From: Lactobacillus sp. 0.1XD8-4
Lineage (GTDB): Bacteria > Bacillota > Bacilli > Lactobacillales > Lactobacillaceae
Assembly: GCF_009663775.1 (NCBI RefSeq)
Contig: NZ_RDBR01000002.1
Span: forward strand, 1-64,000
DNA: 64,000 nt
Reading direction: 5' to 3'
A program made the position numbers and the translations under genes. Below, in pieces: positions 56,272-64,000 of this stretch. The notes under the pieces are model-generated. The model worked only from the letters and a program-made list of their open reading frames with translations. It made no database searches and was not told where the DNA came from. Each line of letters starts with the position of its first letter. Within the stretch, counting starts at the first letter, position 1.

Positions 56272-57192
56272 ATGAAAACAACTGATTATTTAGTAAAAAG
56301 TATGACAAAAGATGGTAAGTTCCGGGCTTATGCAGTTAATGCCACCCAGATTGTAGAAAAAGCACACCAAATTCATGATACATGGAGTGCTTCGTCTGCT
56401 GCCCTCGGTCGTACGCTAATTGGAACCTTACTATTAGCTACTTCCAGTCTTCAAGGTGAAGCAGGAATGACAGTTAAGATTCAAGGGAATGGACCAGTTG
56501 GCTTTATTGTGGCCGATGGAACAGCGCAAGGAACAGTAAAAGGATATATGGGAAATCCACATGTTTCATTACCTGCTAATGATAAGGGAAAGATTGATGT
56601 TGCACAGGCGATTGGCGATAAAGGAACCCTTTCTGTTACCAAAATGGCACCAGGGGATAAAACACCCTATACTGGTGAAGTCAATTTAGTGTCTGGAGAA
56701 TTAGGGGATGACTTTACTTATTACTTAGCTCAATCAGAGCAAATTCCATCAGCAGTTGGGTTATCGGTATTTGTTAATCCTGATGAGAGCATTGATGTTG
56801 CTGGTGGCTTTATGATTCAAGTAATGCCAGGAGCAAGCGATGAAGAGATTAGTAAATTAGAAAAGACATTAAAAGAACTACCATTGGTTTCACAATTGCT
56901 TCGTGATGGCGACACCCCTGAAGATATTTTAAAGAAAATTTTTGGCGATGATTTGAAGATTCTTGAAACGATGCCAGTTCGTTATGAGTGTGATTGTTCT
57001 AAGGAACGATTTGCTCATGCTTTAGAAAGTATTTCTAAAGATGACATGAAGAAGTTAATTGATGAAGATCATCATGCAGAAACCGTTTGTCAATTTTGTG
57101 GGAAGAAATATGAATTTAATGAGGATGAGTTAAAGGCTATTTATGCCAAAATGACTGCTAAAAATAATCAAGAAGAGCAGAATAAAAATTAA
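56272..57192 (+). CDS. hslO: Redox-regulated chaperone Hsp33
   Basis: A 306-residue chaperone switched on by oxidation. The C-terminal zinc centre is present as CDC and CQFC, so all four Cys ligands are kept. ATG 56272 is preceded by AAGGAGGAATTTAAA. The longer frame from 56185 would cross the ftsH terminator. Confidence 0.95.
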   Translation: MKTTDYLVKSMTKDGKFRAYAVNATQIVEKAHQIHDTWSASSAALGRTLIGTLLLATSSLQGEAGMTVKIQGNGPVGFIVADGTAQGTVKGYMGNPHVSLPANDKGKIDVAQAIGDKGTLSVTKMAPGDKTPYTGEVNLVSGELGDDFTYYLAQSEQIPSAVGLSVFVNPDESIDVAGGFMIQVMPGASDEEISKLEKTLKELPLVSQLLRDGDTPEDILKKIFGDDLKILETMPVRYECDCSKERFAHALESISKDDMKKLIDEDHHAETVCQFCGKKYEFNEDELKAIYAKMTAKNNQEEQNKN

Positions 57193-57195
57193 TTT

Positions 57196-57225
57196 TTGGT
57201 GCTTCACGGTTTGATATGCTATGAT
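57196..57225 (+). promoter_or_regulatory. Candidate dusB-lysS promoter
   Basis: TTGGTG at 57196-57201 and TATGAT at 57220-57225 are 18 bases apart, with TGC before the -10, the same extended -10 as upstream of ftsH. Confidence 0.5.
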
Positions 57226-57303
57226 AGTTGAGTTATCGGACAATTTTTAAATAATGAAACTGGAAGGCCAGCGCAGTTTCTTATACAGTAATGAGGTGAA
57301 AAA

Positions 57304-58314
57304 ATGAAGTGGAAGATCGGTAACGTTGAAATTCCAAATCAAGTTGTCGTTGCTCCAATGGCTGGAGTAACAAATTCGGCTTTTCGGGTTATCTGTAAAA
57401 GATTTGGTGCTGGTTATGTTGTCTGTGAAATGATCTCAGACCGGGGCATCATGTACCATAATCAGCGCACGTTAAATATGATGGATGTTGACCCAACTGA
57501 ACATCCAATGGGGATTCAAATTTTTGGTGGGACCAAAGAGACTTTAGTTGAAGCAGCAAAGTATGTTGACCAACATACTGCGGCGGATGTTATTGATATT
57601 AATATGGGATGCCCGGTTAATAAGGTAGTCAAGACTGATGCTGGAGCCCGCTGGTTGTTAGATCCAAATAAAGTATATGAAATGGTATCTTATGTTACTG
57701 ACGCAGTAAAGAAGCCGGTAACCGTTAAGATGCGGACTGGTTGGGATGACAAACATATTTTAGCAGTGGAAAATGCGCTTGCTGCTGAACGTGCCGGTGC
57801 TAGTGCTATTGCAATGCATGGCCGAACGCGAAAACAGATGTATACGGGACATGCTGATTGGAATATACTAAAAGAAGTAGCGAGTCAATTGAAAATCCCA
57901 TTTATGGCTAATGGTGATGTTCGGACGCCAGAAGATGCAAAGAAGATTCTTGACATGACAGGGGCAACAGCGGCGATGATTGGTCGTGCTGCCATGGGTA
58001 ATCCTTGGATGTTAAAACGAACCGAACATTATTTAGAAACTGGTGAGCTGCTTCCCGAGGCTACTCCCGAGCAAAAGATTAAAATGGCTAAAGACCACCT
58101 TAATCGATTGGTGGATTTAAAAGGTGAGTATGTCGGGGTGCGCGAATTCCGTGGATTGTCAACTTATTACATTAAGGGAATTCCACGAGCTGCACGGACC
58201 AAAGTAGCATTGGTAGAAGCAGAGACACTGGCTGAAATGAATGAGATTTTTGACCGTTTTGCTGAACAAACTGCCCAGCGTGAAGCAGAAAAAGCAGCGC
58301 GGAAGCAAGCTTAA
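57304..58314 (+). CDS. dusB: tRNA-dihydrouridine synthase
   Basis: A 336-residue FMN enzyme that reduces uridines in the tRNA D-loop. Marks: [22 protein letters not shown] with the catalytic Cys, [12 protein letters not shown], and [10 protein letters not shown]. It stands 20 bases before lysS, the common Firmicute order after hslO. Confidence 0.95.
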   Translation: MKWKIGNVEIPNQVVVAPMAGVTNSAFRVICKRFGAGYVVCEMISDRGIMYHNQRTLNMMDVDPTEHPMGIQIFGGTKETLVEAAKYVDQHTAADVIDINMGCPVNKVVKTDAGARWLLDPNKVYEMVSYVTDAVKKPVTVKMRTGWDDKHILAVENALAAERAGASAIAMHGRTRKQMYTGHADWNILKEVASQLKIPFMANGDVRTPEDAKKILDMTGATAAMIGRAAMGNPWMLKRTEHYLETGELLPEATPEQKIKMAKDHLNRLVDLKGEYVGVREFRGLSTYYIKGIPRAARTKVALVEAETLAEMNEIFDRFAEQTAQREAEKAARKQA

Positions 58315-58334
58315 ATTACGAGGAGGAGAAGATA

Positions 58335-59858
58335 GTGTCACAAGAGTTAGATCAGATGCGTGTTCGACGTGAAAAAATGGAAGAATTGAAGCAGGCTGGG
58401 ATTGAACCATTCGGCCGTCGCTTTAAGCGGGATCACCTTGCACAAGATTTACACGATAAATTCGATCAATACGATAAAGAAGAATTAAACGAGATGGGCG
58501 CTAAGGTTATTATTGCGGGACGGATGACAAGAAAGCGGAGCAGCGGGAAAGCAGGCTTTGCTGATTTTGTTGACCGTACCGGTAAGATTCAGGTATACGC
58601 TCGTAAAGATATGGTTGGCGACGAACCATACCATATTTTCAAGCGGTCTGATATTGGTGACTTCCTAGGGATTGAAGGGGATGTTATTAAGACCGATACT
58701 GGTGAATTGACTGTGCGGGCGCATAAAATTACCTTCTTGTCTAAGGCTTTACGTCCACTTCCCAATAAGTGGGATGGTGTTACTGATCCAGAAACTATTT
58801 ATCGTCAGCGTTACCTCGACTTGATTTCGAATCCAGAAAGTTTTAAACGATTCCACCAGCGGACGGCAATTATTAAGGCGGTTCGTAAATACATGGATGA
58901 TCATGACTTTACCGAAGTTGAAACCCCGATTTTGAACACCCAAGCTGGTGGGGCTAATGCACGTCCATTTATCACGCACCATAATGCTCTTGATATTGAT
59001 ATGTACCTGCGAATCGCAACAGAATTATATTTGAAGCGATTGATTGTCGGTGGCTTTGAACGGGTATATGAACTTGGCCGGATTTTCCGTAATGAAGGGA
59101 TGGACCCTCACCATAATCCTGAATTTACGACGATGGAAACTTACGCTGCCTACTTTGATTTCCAAGATGTAATGGATGAAACAGAAGGGATTGTTAAGGC
59201 AGCAGCGAAGGTTGTTTCTGATGATGGTAAGATCACGTATCAAGGACATGAGATTGACCTTGGTGGTGAATTTAAGCGGATTACCATGGTTGATGCAGTT
59301 AAAGAAAAGACTGGCGTTGACTTTAGCAAGGAAATGACGGATGACGAAGCGAAGAAGCTTGCGGATGAACACCATGTTCAATACGAACCCTACTGGACAA
59401 AGGGACATATTTTAAATGCATTCTTTGAAGAGTTTGTTGAGGATACTTTGATTCAGCCAACATTCGTTTATGAATTTCCAGTTGAAGTTTCACCGTTAGC
59501 AAAGCGGAATGCTGATAATCCAGCAATGACAGATCGGTTTGAATTATATGTCGATGGTAGTGAACTCGCTAATGCCTTTAGTGAATTGAATGACCCAATT
59601 GACCAAAAAGAACGATTTGAAATGCAAGCTAAAGAAAAGGCTAATGGTAATGATGAAGCTGAACCCGTTGATTTAGACTATGTTCAAGCACTTGAATATG
59701 GGATGCCGCCAACAGGTGGATTGGGAATTGGTATTGACCGTCTTGTAATGTTATTAACTGATGCAAAGTCAATCCGGGATGTTATCCTCTTCCCAACAAT
59801 GCGTCCAGAAAAGGAAGCTAAGAACGATTCAAAGAAAAAGAAGAACAAGAAGAAGTAA
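58335..59858 (+). CDS. lysS: Lysyl-tRNA synthetase, class II
   Basis: Charges tRNA(Lys) with lysine. 507 residues. An OB-fold anticodon domain ([21 protein letters not shown]) precedes the class II core with FLxVETP-like [27 protein letters not shown] and the end [14 protein letters not shown]. The start codon is GTG after GAGGAGGAG. It is the last housekeeping gene before the accessory region. Confidence 0.97.
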   Translation: MSQELDQMRVRREKMEELKQAGIEPFGRRFKRDHLAQDLHDKFDQYDKEELNEMGAKVIIAGRMTRKRSSGKAGFADFVDRTGKIQVYARKDMVGDEPYHIFKRSDIGDFLGIEGDVIKTDTGELTVRAHKITFLSKALRPLPNKWDGVTDPETIYRQRYLDLISNPESFKRFHQRTAIIKAVRKYMDDHDFTEVETPILNTQAGGANARPFITHHNALDIDMYLRIATELYLKRLIVGGFERVYELGRIFRNEGMDPHHNPEFTTMETYAAYFDFQDVMDETEGIVKAAAKVVSDDGKITYQGHEIDLGGEFKRITMVDAVKEKTGVDFSKEMTDDEAKKLADEHHVQYEPYWTKGHILNAFFEEFVEDTLIQPTFVYEFPVEVSPLAKRNADNPAMTDRFELYVDGSELANAFSELNDPIDQKERFEMQAKEKANGNDEAEPVDLDYVQALEYGMPPTGGLGIGIDRLVMLLTDAKSIRDVILFPTMRPEKEAKNDSKKKKNKKK

Positions 59859-59943
59859 GCTGAATGGTTGATTTAAGGGCATTTAGAATACGTTAAAACT
59901 ATTTGCAAGTTCTGATATGATTCTTTATAAGATTAGAAATTAG

Positions 59944-59972
59944 GGTGTATATACACCAAAAATACACCAAAT
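59944..59972. repeat. 14-bp palindrome plus two direct repeats after lysS
   Basis: GGTGTATATACACC at 59944-59957 is a perfect palindrome. It runs directly into two copies of ATACACCAAA. Such a site at the edge of accessory DNA could be an attachment site or the operator of a lost gene. No second copy was found in the window. Confidence 0.4.
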
Positions 59973-60015
59973 TTAATAAAATAGTTAGATAAAAAAGCTG
60001 ACATAAAAAATGAAG

Positions 60016-60049
60016 ACTTCATTTCTCGCTTAGAGAGATGAAGTTTTTT
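60016..60049 (+). terminator. Terminator downstream of lysS
   Basis: ACTTCAT-t-TCTC pairs with GAGA-g-ATGAAGT and is followed by T residues. Confidence 0.82.
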
Positions 60050-60099
60050 AATTAATGTCTTTAGACCTAGTTGAGCGCGTGAGCAGAGCGAATGCACGA

Positions 60100-60820
60100 A
60101 ACAAAAAACCGCCTGCTATGCGGGTGGGCGATAAAAATTATATAAAAAAGGCCTCTTTTGCCTTAAGATGTAGGTGTTCAAGCCAAAGTCAATAAGGGAA
60201 AAGAGGTTATATAAATATGGCTAATAAATTAAATAGATTAGCCCATACGAAGTAGTTATGTAAGTATCATATCGTATTCATACCAAAGTATAGGCGTAAA
60301 GCAATTTTCAATCAATACCGAAGAGACCTAAGAGACTATATTCGTTTGTTGTGCAAATATAAGGGAGTAGAAATAATTGAAGGTCATATGATGCCAGATC
60401 ATGTGCACTTGTTAGTAAGTATTCCGCCGAAGCTAAGTGTATCGCAGTTTATGGGATACTTAAAAGGGAAAAGTGCATTAATGATGTTTGATCGACATGC
60501 AAATTTAAAATACAAATATGGGAACCGACATTTTTGGGCTGAAGGCTACTATGTAAGTACAGTTGGATTGAATGAATCCACGATAAAGAAGTATATCCGA
60601 AATCAAGAGAAACATGATATAGCAATGGATAAGCTAACAAGTGTGGAATATTCGGACCCTTTTAAGGGTAAGTGAGGTAGTACAAACACCGCTTAAAGCG
60701 GTGGCAAAGTAGTCAGAGCATTTTGGCTTGAGCAAAGCGAAAGCCAGCGCCTTGAGACGCCGGCTTTTATTATCGGCTTATAGCCGATGTGCAAACCACC
60801 CGTTTGACGGGTGGTTATGA
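60100..60820 (+). mobile_element. IS200/IS605-type insertion element (approximate ends)
   Basis: A single-transposase element of the IS200 type. The left subterminal hairpin is CCGCCTGC-TAT-GCGGGTGG (60109-60127, with G-U pairs). The right one is AACCACCCG-TTTGA-CGGGTGGTT (60794-60816). No inverted-repeat ends or target duplications are expected in this family. Another hairpin (AAGGC/GCCTT) precedes the transposase gene, and a terminator-like AAGCC...GGCTT stem follows it. The exact cleavage sites are not determined. Confidence 0.75.
60217..60675 (+). pseudogene. tnpA: IS200/IS605 TnpA transposase, interrupted by an amber codon
   Basis: The frame starts at ATG 60217 (MANKLNRLAHTK) after AAGAGG, then meets TAG at 60253-60255 and stays open to 60675. 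Intact relatives have Trp at that codon (HTKWLCKYHIVF), so a single TGG-to-TAG change explains it. The rest is sound: KYHIVFIPKYRRK, the HUH pair in PDHVHLL, and the catalytic Tyr in KKYIRNQEKHD. Full length would be 152 residues. It is probably inactive unless the amber codon is read through or translation restarts. Confidence 0.85.
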
Positions 60821-61065
60821 TTCTTTTGAAAAAACTAGTTATATCCCATGAGAGCCAAAATAAGCCTCAAATGAGCACACTTTGAGGGTTTGATAAATTA
60901 ATCAAATCGCCTTAAAAGAGCCTCTAAAAGCAATATATAAAGAAAAAAACAGGTACCACATAAATTTAATAAATGAATTACAGTATCTTGATTTTTGTTT
61001 GATCAAGATGCTTTGATATGGAATATATTTGCTACTAATTAGTAGTAAATATGTTATTAACATGC
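60821..61065. other. AT-rich spacer between the IS element and the toxin operon
   Basis: No gene is seen. It contains a CCTCAAA/TTTGAGG inverted repeat near 60872-60894 and the operator-like palindromes listed separately. Confidence 0.4.
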
Positions 61066-61083
61066 TATAATAATATAGCAATA
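61030..61083 (+). promoter_or_regulatory. Toxin-antitoxin promoter with two palindromes
   Basis: TGCTATAAT at 61063-61071 is an extended -10. It is built into an inverted repeat TGCTATA-ATAA-TATAGCA (61063-61080). Upstream, CTACTAATTAGTAG (61032-61045) is a perfect 14-base palindrome near the -35. Both could bind the HTH antitoxin encoded downstream, giving the usual autoregulation. Confidence 0.65.
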
Positions 61084-61102
61084 AAATACTAGGAGGATTG
61101 TA

Positions 61103-61393
61103 ATGGAGGTTGGTGAGGCGTTAGCAAAATTGAAATTTCTGGTTAATCATGACCATTTTTATATGGTTCAACGACAAAGCAGAATGGCAATGCCAGTTTC
61201 AGTAACGTTGGCTAAGGAAATAGTTAGACAATTATCTGTTAGCGATTTTGTAAAATATGAACCAAATCGAAATAATCCATTACAATTTGTTTGGGTATTT
61301 AAGACTAGTGATGGTCAAACTTATTACATTAAGTTTGTATTTACTGAAAATAACCAAAAAGTAGTATTTATCAGTTTTCATCTTAATTATTAA
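61103..61393 (+). CDS. MqsR-like toxin (putative mRNA interferase)
   Basis: A 96-residue protein whose second half (FVWVFKTSDGQTYYIKFVF and KVVFISFHLNY) follows the beta-sheet pattern of the RelE-fold toxin MqsR, which cuts mRNA mainly at GC-containing sites. The N-terminal half matches MqsR's helix region less clearly. ATG follows CTAGGAGGATTGTA. The gene is 14 bases before an HTH antitoxin, in toxin-first order as in mqsRA. Toxic activity is inferred from fold and context. Confidence 0.72.
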   Translation: MEVGEALAKLKFLVNHDHFYMVQRQSRMAMPVSVTLAKEIVRQLSVSDFVKYEPNRNNPLQFVWVFKTSDGQTYYIKFVFTENNQKVVFISFHLNY

Positions 61394-61407
61394 AGGAGGA
61401 GGTTTAT

Positions 61408-62331
61408 ATGGCTTACCAGAAGAACTTTACAACTACTTATACCATCAACGGACATGAGTACACAGTAACAGCACCAGCTCTTTTTGATAGTAACACCAAT
61501 GAACTGATTCCAGATAAGGAACTGGATGACCAAGCTGCTGAAATGGCTCGTCAACAATATCGTGATGAGATGGGATTGTTGTCACCTCAAGAGTTAAAGC
61601 AATACCGTGCTAAAGTAGGGCTATCTCAACGCAATTTAGCTGAACTAACTGGATTAAGTCCGAACACCATTGCACTTTATGAAGCTGGTGCATTTCCAAC
61701 TAAGGCTAATAATAGATTATTGAAGTCACTCATTGCTAATGATGATGTGCTTCAACAGTATATTACTGATGAGAAAAATGATTATTCCGATGAACTAGCT
61801 TCAAAGGTTAATTCTTATCTAAGTAAAAGTGATAGTATTGTTGAATCGCAAAAGGAGCAACCTAGGTTTACGGCGGTGCAGTTAGCTAATTGGCTCCGGG
61901 TTGAAAACTATTTTGAAAGAGATAGTGACTTAAATATTGACCCGTTAACACAAATGAAGGTCATAAAGCTTCTCTACATTGCGTATGGAAGATTTTTAGC
62001 TGCAACCAGAAATAAGTTATTTTCTTCAACAATTGTTCACTTTCAGTATGGTCCATTGATAACTGAAGTACATGCTAAATTTAATGGTCAGAGTGTTCTG
62101 GATATTAATAAACCAGATAAAGAAGCGATGAATGACTATAACCTGGTTTCACAAGATGGTGAAATTGTAGATCTTCTAAGTAAAGTGAATGAAGATTATA
62201 TTAATTACAATGCTGCTCGACTAAGTAAGCAAACTCATCAACCAGGTTCGCCGTGGGATTTAACCCCAGATAGGCAAGTAATTAAGGATCAGTTGATTTT
62301 TGATACGTTTAAACATGGAATAGAAGAATAG
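61408..62331 (+). CDS. Antitoxin: MqsA-like HTH fused to a Panacea (DUF4065) domain
   Basis: A 307-residue protein in three parts. Residues 1-65 resemble the MqsA N-terminal region (TYTINGHEYTVTAPALFD) but have no Cys pairs, so no zinc site. Residues about 68-112 are an Xre-type HTH (LSPQELKQYRAKVGLSQRN and GLSPNTIALYEAG). After a linker, residues about 150-300 are a Panacea/SocA-like domain (FTAVQLANWL, TQMKVIKLLYIAYGRFLA, FQYGPLITEVHAKF). Panacea domains neutralise unrelated toxins. The pair with the MqsR-like gene is a likely PanAT system. Ribosome-binding site AAAGGAGGAGG. Confidence 0.85.
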   Translation: MAYQKNFTTTYTINGHEYTVTAPALFDSNTNELIPDKELDDQAAEMARQQYRDEMGLLSPQELKQYRAKVGLSQRNLAELTGLSPNTIALYEAGAFPTKANNRLLKSLIANDDVLQQYITDEKNDYSDELASKVNSYLSKSDSIVESQKEQPRFTAVQLANWLRVENYFERDSDLNIDPLTQMKVIKLLYIAYGRFLAATRNKLFSSTIVHFQYGPLITEVHAKFNGQSVLDINKPDKEAMNDYNLVSQDGEIVDLLSKVNEDYINYNAARLSKQTHQPGSPWDLTPDRQVIKDQLIFDTFKHGIEE

Positions 62332-62335
62332 ATTT

Positions 62336-62370
62336 ATGGAACATTTCTGACTTGAAGTGTTCCATTTTTA
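62336..62370 (+). terminator. Terminator after the antitoxin gene
   Basis: ATGGAACA at 62336-62343 pairs with TGTTCCAT at 62358-62365 and is followed by T residues. Confidence 0.8.
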
Positions 62371-62450
62371 ATATATGATTTTGTTAAAATCTTGATTACT
62401 AAAATATTTATTTATGATAATGAGAATTCTTATTAAGGAGAGATGATTTA

Positions 62451-63989
62451 TTGACAATTGAAGAAATGTGCAATCAAGTTTTCTTCAACCTTTTTATACC
62501 TGAACAATGCAATGAAAGTATAAAAGGGAAAGCTCAGTTAAAAATAATAAAACTTATGCAAGAAATGGGAATTATGGATTTAGGCTATTATGATGTTACA
62601 AGGGAAAGTGAATGGATACTTGCTGAACTTACTTGTAAACTTAATTCTATTATAAAAAAACGCCTAGATAGGTTGAATATCCTAGGCGTTCAAGAGTGTT
62701 GTATAAGGATAGCTGATGTATTAAGTGCTTTTAGCTTTGCAATATTTGAGCCGGATACTATTTCAAAAAATAGTAAGAGCTTAATAGATGGAATAAATAT
62801 TTTATCTCAGATTTTTGGTGAAAAACCTGAAGGAATGGAGCTTCAAGAAAAAATAGGAATATTAAAGGAAGCGTTAAATTTACTCTATTTTGAGACAGAG
62901 AGCAATATTGAAAATAATAATTGTCAAAATAAGACAATAGAAGGATTTATGGATTTACTAGAACTAGAAACTAGTACTATTTTAGTTTATGAGCTAAAGA
63001 AATCTTTGAGAATAAGCAAGAACTGTGTAATTCATTTTGAGGAGAATCCTTTACATATATATTCAGAACAGTTGGAAGATGTAAATAAGGTTTTACAAAA
63101 AATGCTAACCGTTAAAGAATCATTATACGATGAAACTGCTAATGAAGTAATGTCGCTTTTTAGGGAGGAAAAAGGATTTAATGATAAGAGTCTCTTCCTT
63201 TTATGCAATGAATTTGAAAGTAATGAAACCGTTTCTTTAAGTTTAAAAGATATGAAAGCCTTAATTAAGGAAAAACTTTGTTTAAATGAAAAACAACTTG
63301 ATTTTTTTGTTAGTATCATGTTTTTAAATTATAAAGATAAAACACATGATGAAATTATAAGAAATGTTAATTGTGGCTTTTTCACTACTCCATTTGCTAT
63401 GGATGTAGAAGGGAAAGTTTGGCTTAATAAATCTAATTTATATGAGGCGGCAAAGTATTTAAGAAGAAGAGTGATAAATGAAGATATTCCTTTATCAAAG
63501 AATATAAAGAATGTGATTAAAGAGAAGATAAATGAAAAGAAATTGCCTATTATAAAAAAAGAATTGCAGATTAAAGGAATTAAATGTTTTACAAATGTTG
63601 ATTTAGCAAAAGATAAGGTATTAAAAAAGTTGTTTTATGGAATTAAAAATACACCTCATGAGATTGATTTGTACTATGTTAGTAACAATGTTCTTAAAAT
63701 CTATGATTTGAAAAATTATTTAATTCCTTTGTCAGTAAAGGAAAGTGTTATAAGAATTGGAAATAGTATTGCTAAAGAAGCGACCAAATTACATAACTTA
63801 AATAATATTTTAGAAAACAATCACAAGCTTATTGAAGAAAGACTTAATTTACATTTTAATTCCATAGAGTATGCTATATTGCTTACGACAGATTGTTATT
63901 ATGCAGACAAGAACAAAGATATTTCGGTAATTTTTGTTGATGATTTTTTAAGGATGTTAAGAAAAAAATTTGATACTAAAAACGAATAA
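62451..63989 (+). CDS. Unrecognised 512-residue protein with PD-(D/E)XK-like nuclease signature
   Basis: A soluble, mostly helical protein with no membrane segment and no family I can name. Near the C-terminus, HEIDLYY (Glu404, Asp406) is followed 12 residues later by IYDLKNY (Asp419-Leu-Lys421), between short beta-like stretches. This spacing fits the D-x(n)-(D/E)xK core of restriction-type nucleases. The middle carries Leu/Lys/Glu-rich helices. The DNA is strikingly AT-rich against the block before it, a sign of transfer. TTG at 62451 follows AAGGAGAG at about ten bases. It follows a toxin-antitoxin operon and its terminator, so it is a separate unit, perhaps a defence gene. Function is unproven. 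Confidence 0.6.
   Translation: MTIEEMCNQVFFNLFIPEQCNESIKGKAQLKIIKLMQEMGIMDLGYYDVTRESEWILAELTCKLNSIIKKRLDRLNILGVQECCIRIADVLSAFSFAIFEPDTISKNSKSLIDGINILSQIFGEKPEGMELQEKIGILKEALNLLYFETESNIENNNCQNKTIEGFMDLLELETSTILVYELKKSLRISKNCVIHFEENPLHIYSEQLEDVNKVLQKMLTVKESLYDETANEVMSLFREEKGFNDKSLFLLCNEFESNETVSLSLKDMKALIKEKLCLNEKQLDFFVSIMFLNYKDKTHDEIIRNVNCGFFTTPFAMDVEGKVWLNKSNLYEAAKYLRRRVINEDIPLSKNIKNVIKEKINEKKLPIIKKELQIKGIKCFTNVDLAKDKVLKKLFYGIKNTPHEIDLYYVSNNVLKIYDLKNYLIPLSVKESVIRIGNSIAKEATKLHNLNNILENNHKLIEERLNLHFNSIEYAILLTTDCYYADKNKDISVIFVDDFLRMLRKKFDTKNE
62651..62690 (-). terminator. Minus-strand terminator structure inside the 62451 gene
   Basis: AACGCCTAG at 62659-62667 and CTAGGCGTT at 62682-62690 form a perfect nine-base inverted repeat. 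On the minus strand the hairpin is followed by seven T residues (complement of the A run at 62652-62660), the classic terminator form. Confidence 0.6.
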
Positions 63990-64000
63990 GAAAAATTAAC

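Noticed and set aside
59859-60200. tRNA or rRNA genes after lysS
   Set aside because: I looked for cloverleaf arms and conserved TTCGA-type loops in this gap and other long gaps and saw none. The structures present are terminators and IS end hairpins.

Overview
The window reads as a chromosome segment from a low-GC Gram-positive lactic acid bacterium of the family Lactobacillaceae. Limosilactobacillus reuteri or a close relative is the best fit. This rests on gene content and order (rpoE-pyrG-murA-rpmE2, dltXABCD, acpS-alr-mazF, pth-mfd-rqcP-divIC-tilS-hpt-ftsH-hslO-dusB-lysS), a YSIRK/LPQTG surface protein and the codon style. The species call is inference, since no rRNA is present.

Layout. 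1-3116: the tail of an upstream gene, then a minus-strand trio (LipL-like octanoyltransferase, HD phosphohydrolase, Cof-type HAD phosphatase). 3253-8007: YwiB-like protein, RNA polymerase delta, CTP synthase behind a CTP-sensing attenuator, MurA and ribosomal protein L31B. 8054-11027: an EIIC-like membrane protein, a DUF915 hydrolase and a class A sortase. 11245-17900: a five-gene run of PEP synthase, a GH120-like beta-helix protein, a divergent triosephosphate isomerase, class II aldolase and a phosphoglycerate-mutase-family protein. It looks like a lower-gluconeogenesis cassette with one catalytically degenerate member. 17934-23148: low-molecular-weight tyrosine phosphatase, LemA, HtpX, MurF and the CshA helicase. 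23428-33354: a 3308-residue wall-anchored adhesin with about 31 DUF1542-type repeats. 33680-39121: a divergent glutaminase and the minus-strand dltXABCD operon. 39449-46075: AcpS, alanine racemase and an orphan MazF; then codBA behind a PyrR-type leader, a T-box-controlled hydratase-family gene and a CBS-domain protein. 46407-59858: the conserved pth-to-lysS housekeeping block.

After lysS the character changes. From about 59944 there is an att-like palindrome with direct repeats. It is followed by an IS200/IS605-type element whose transposase carries an early amber codon. Next is an operon of an MqsR-like toxin and an antitoxin that joins an MqsA-like HTH to a Panacea (DUF4065) domain. Last is an AT-rich 512-residue protein with a PD-(D/E)XK-like signature. 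This 4-kb end is accessory DNA and holds the most novel material.

Functional links: sortase, the LPQTG adhesin, dlt and MurA/MurF/Alr all serve the cell envelope. pyrG and codBA carry two different pyrimidine-sensing leaders. The T-box leader ties a catabolic-looking gene to an aminoacyl-tRNA signal. Most terminators, promoters and leaders listed were found by eye from base pairing and -35/-10 spacing. They are structural predictions, not experimental data.
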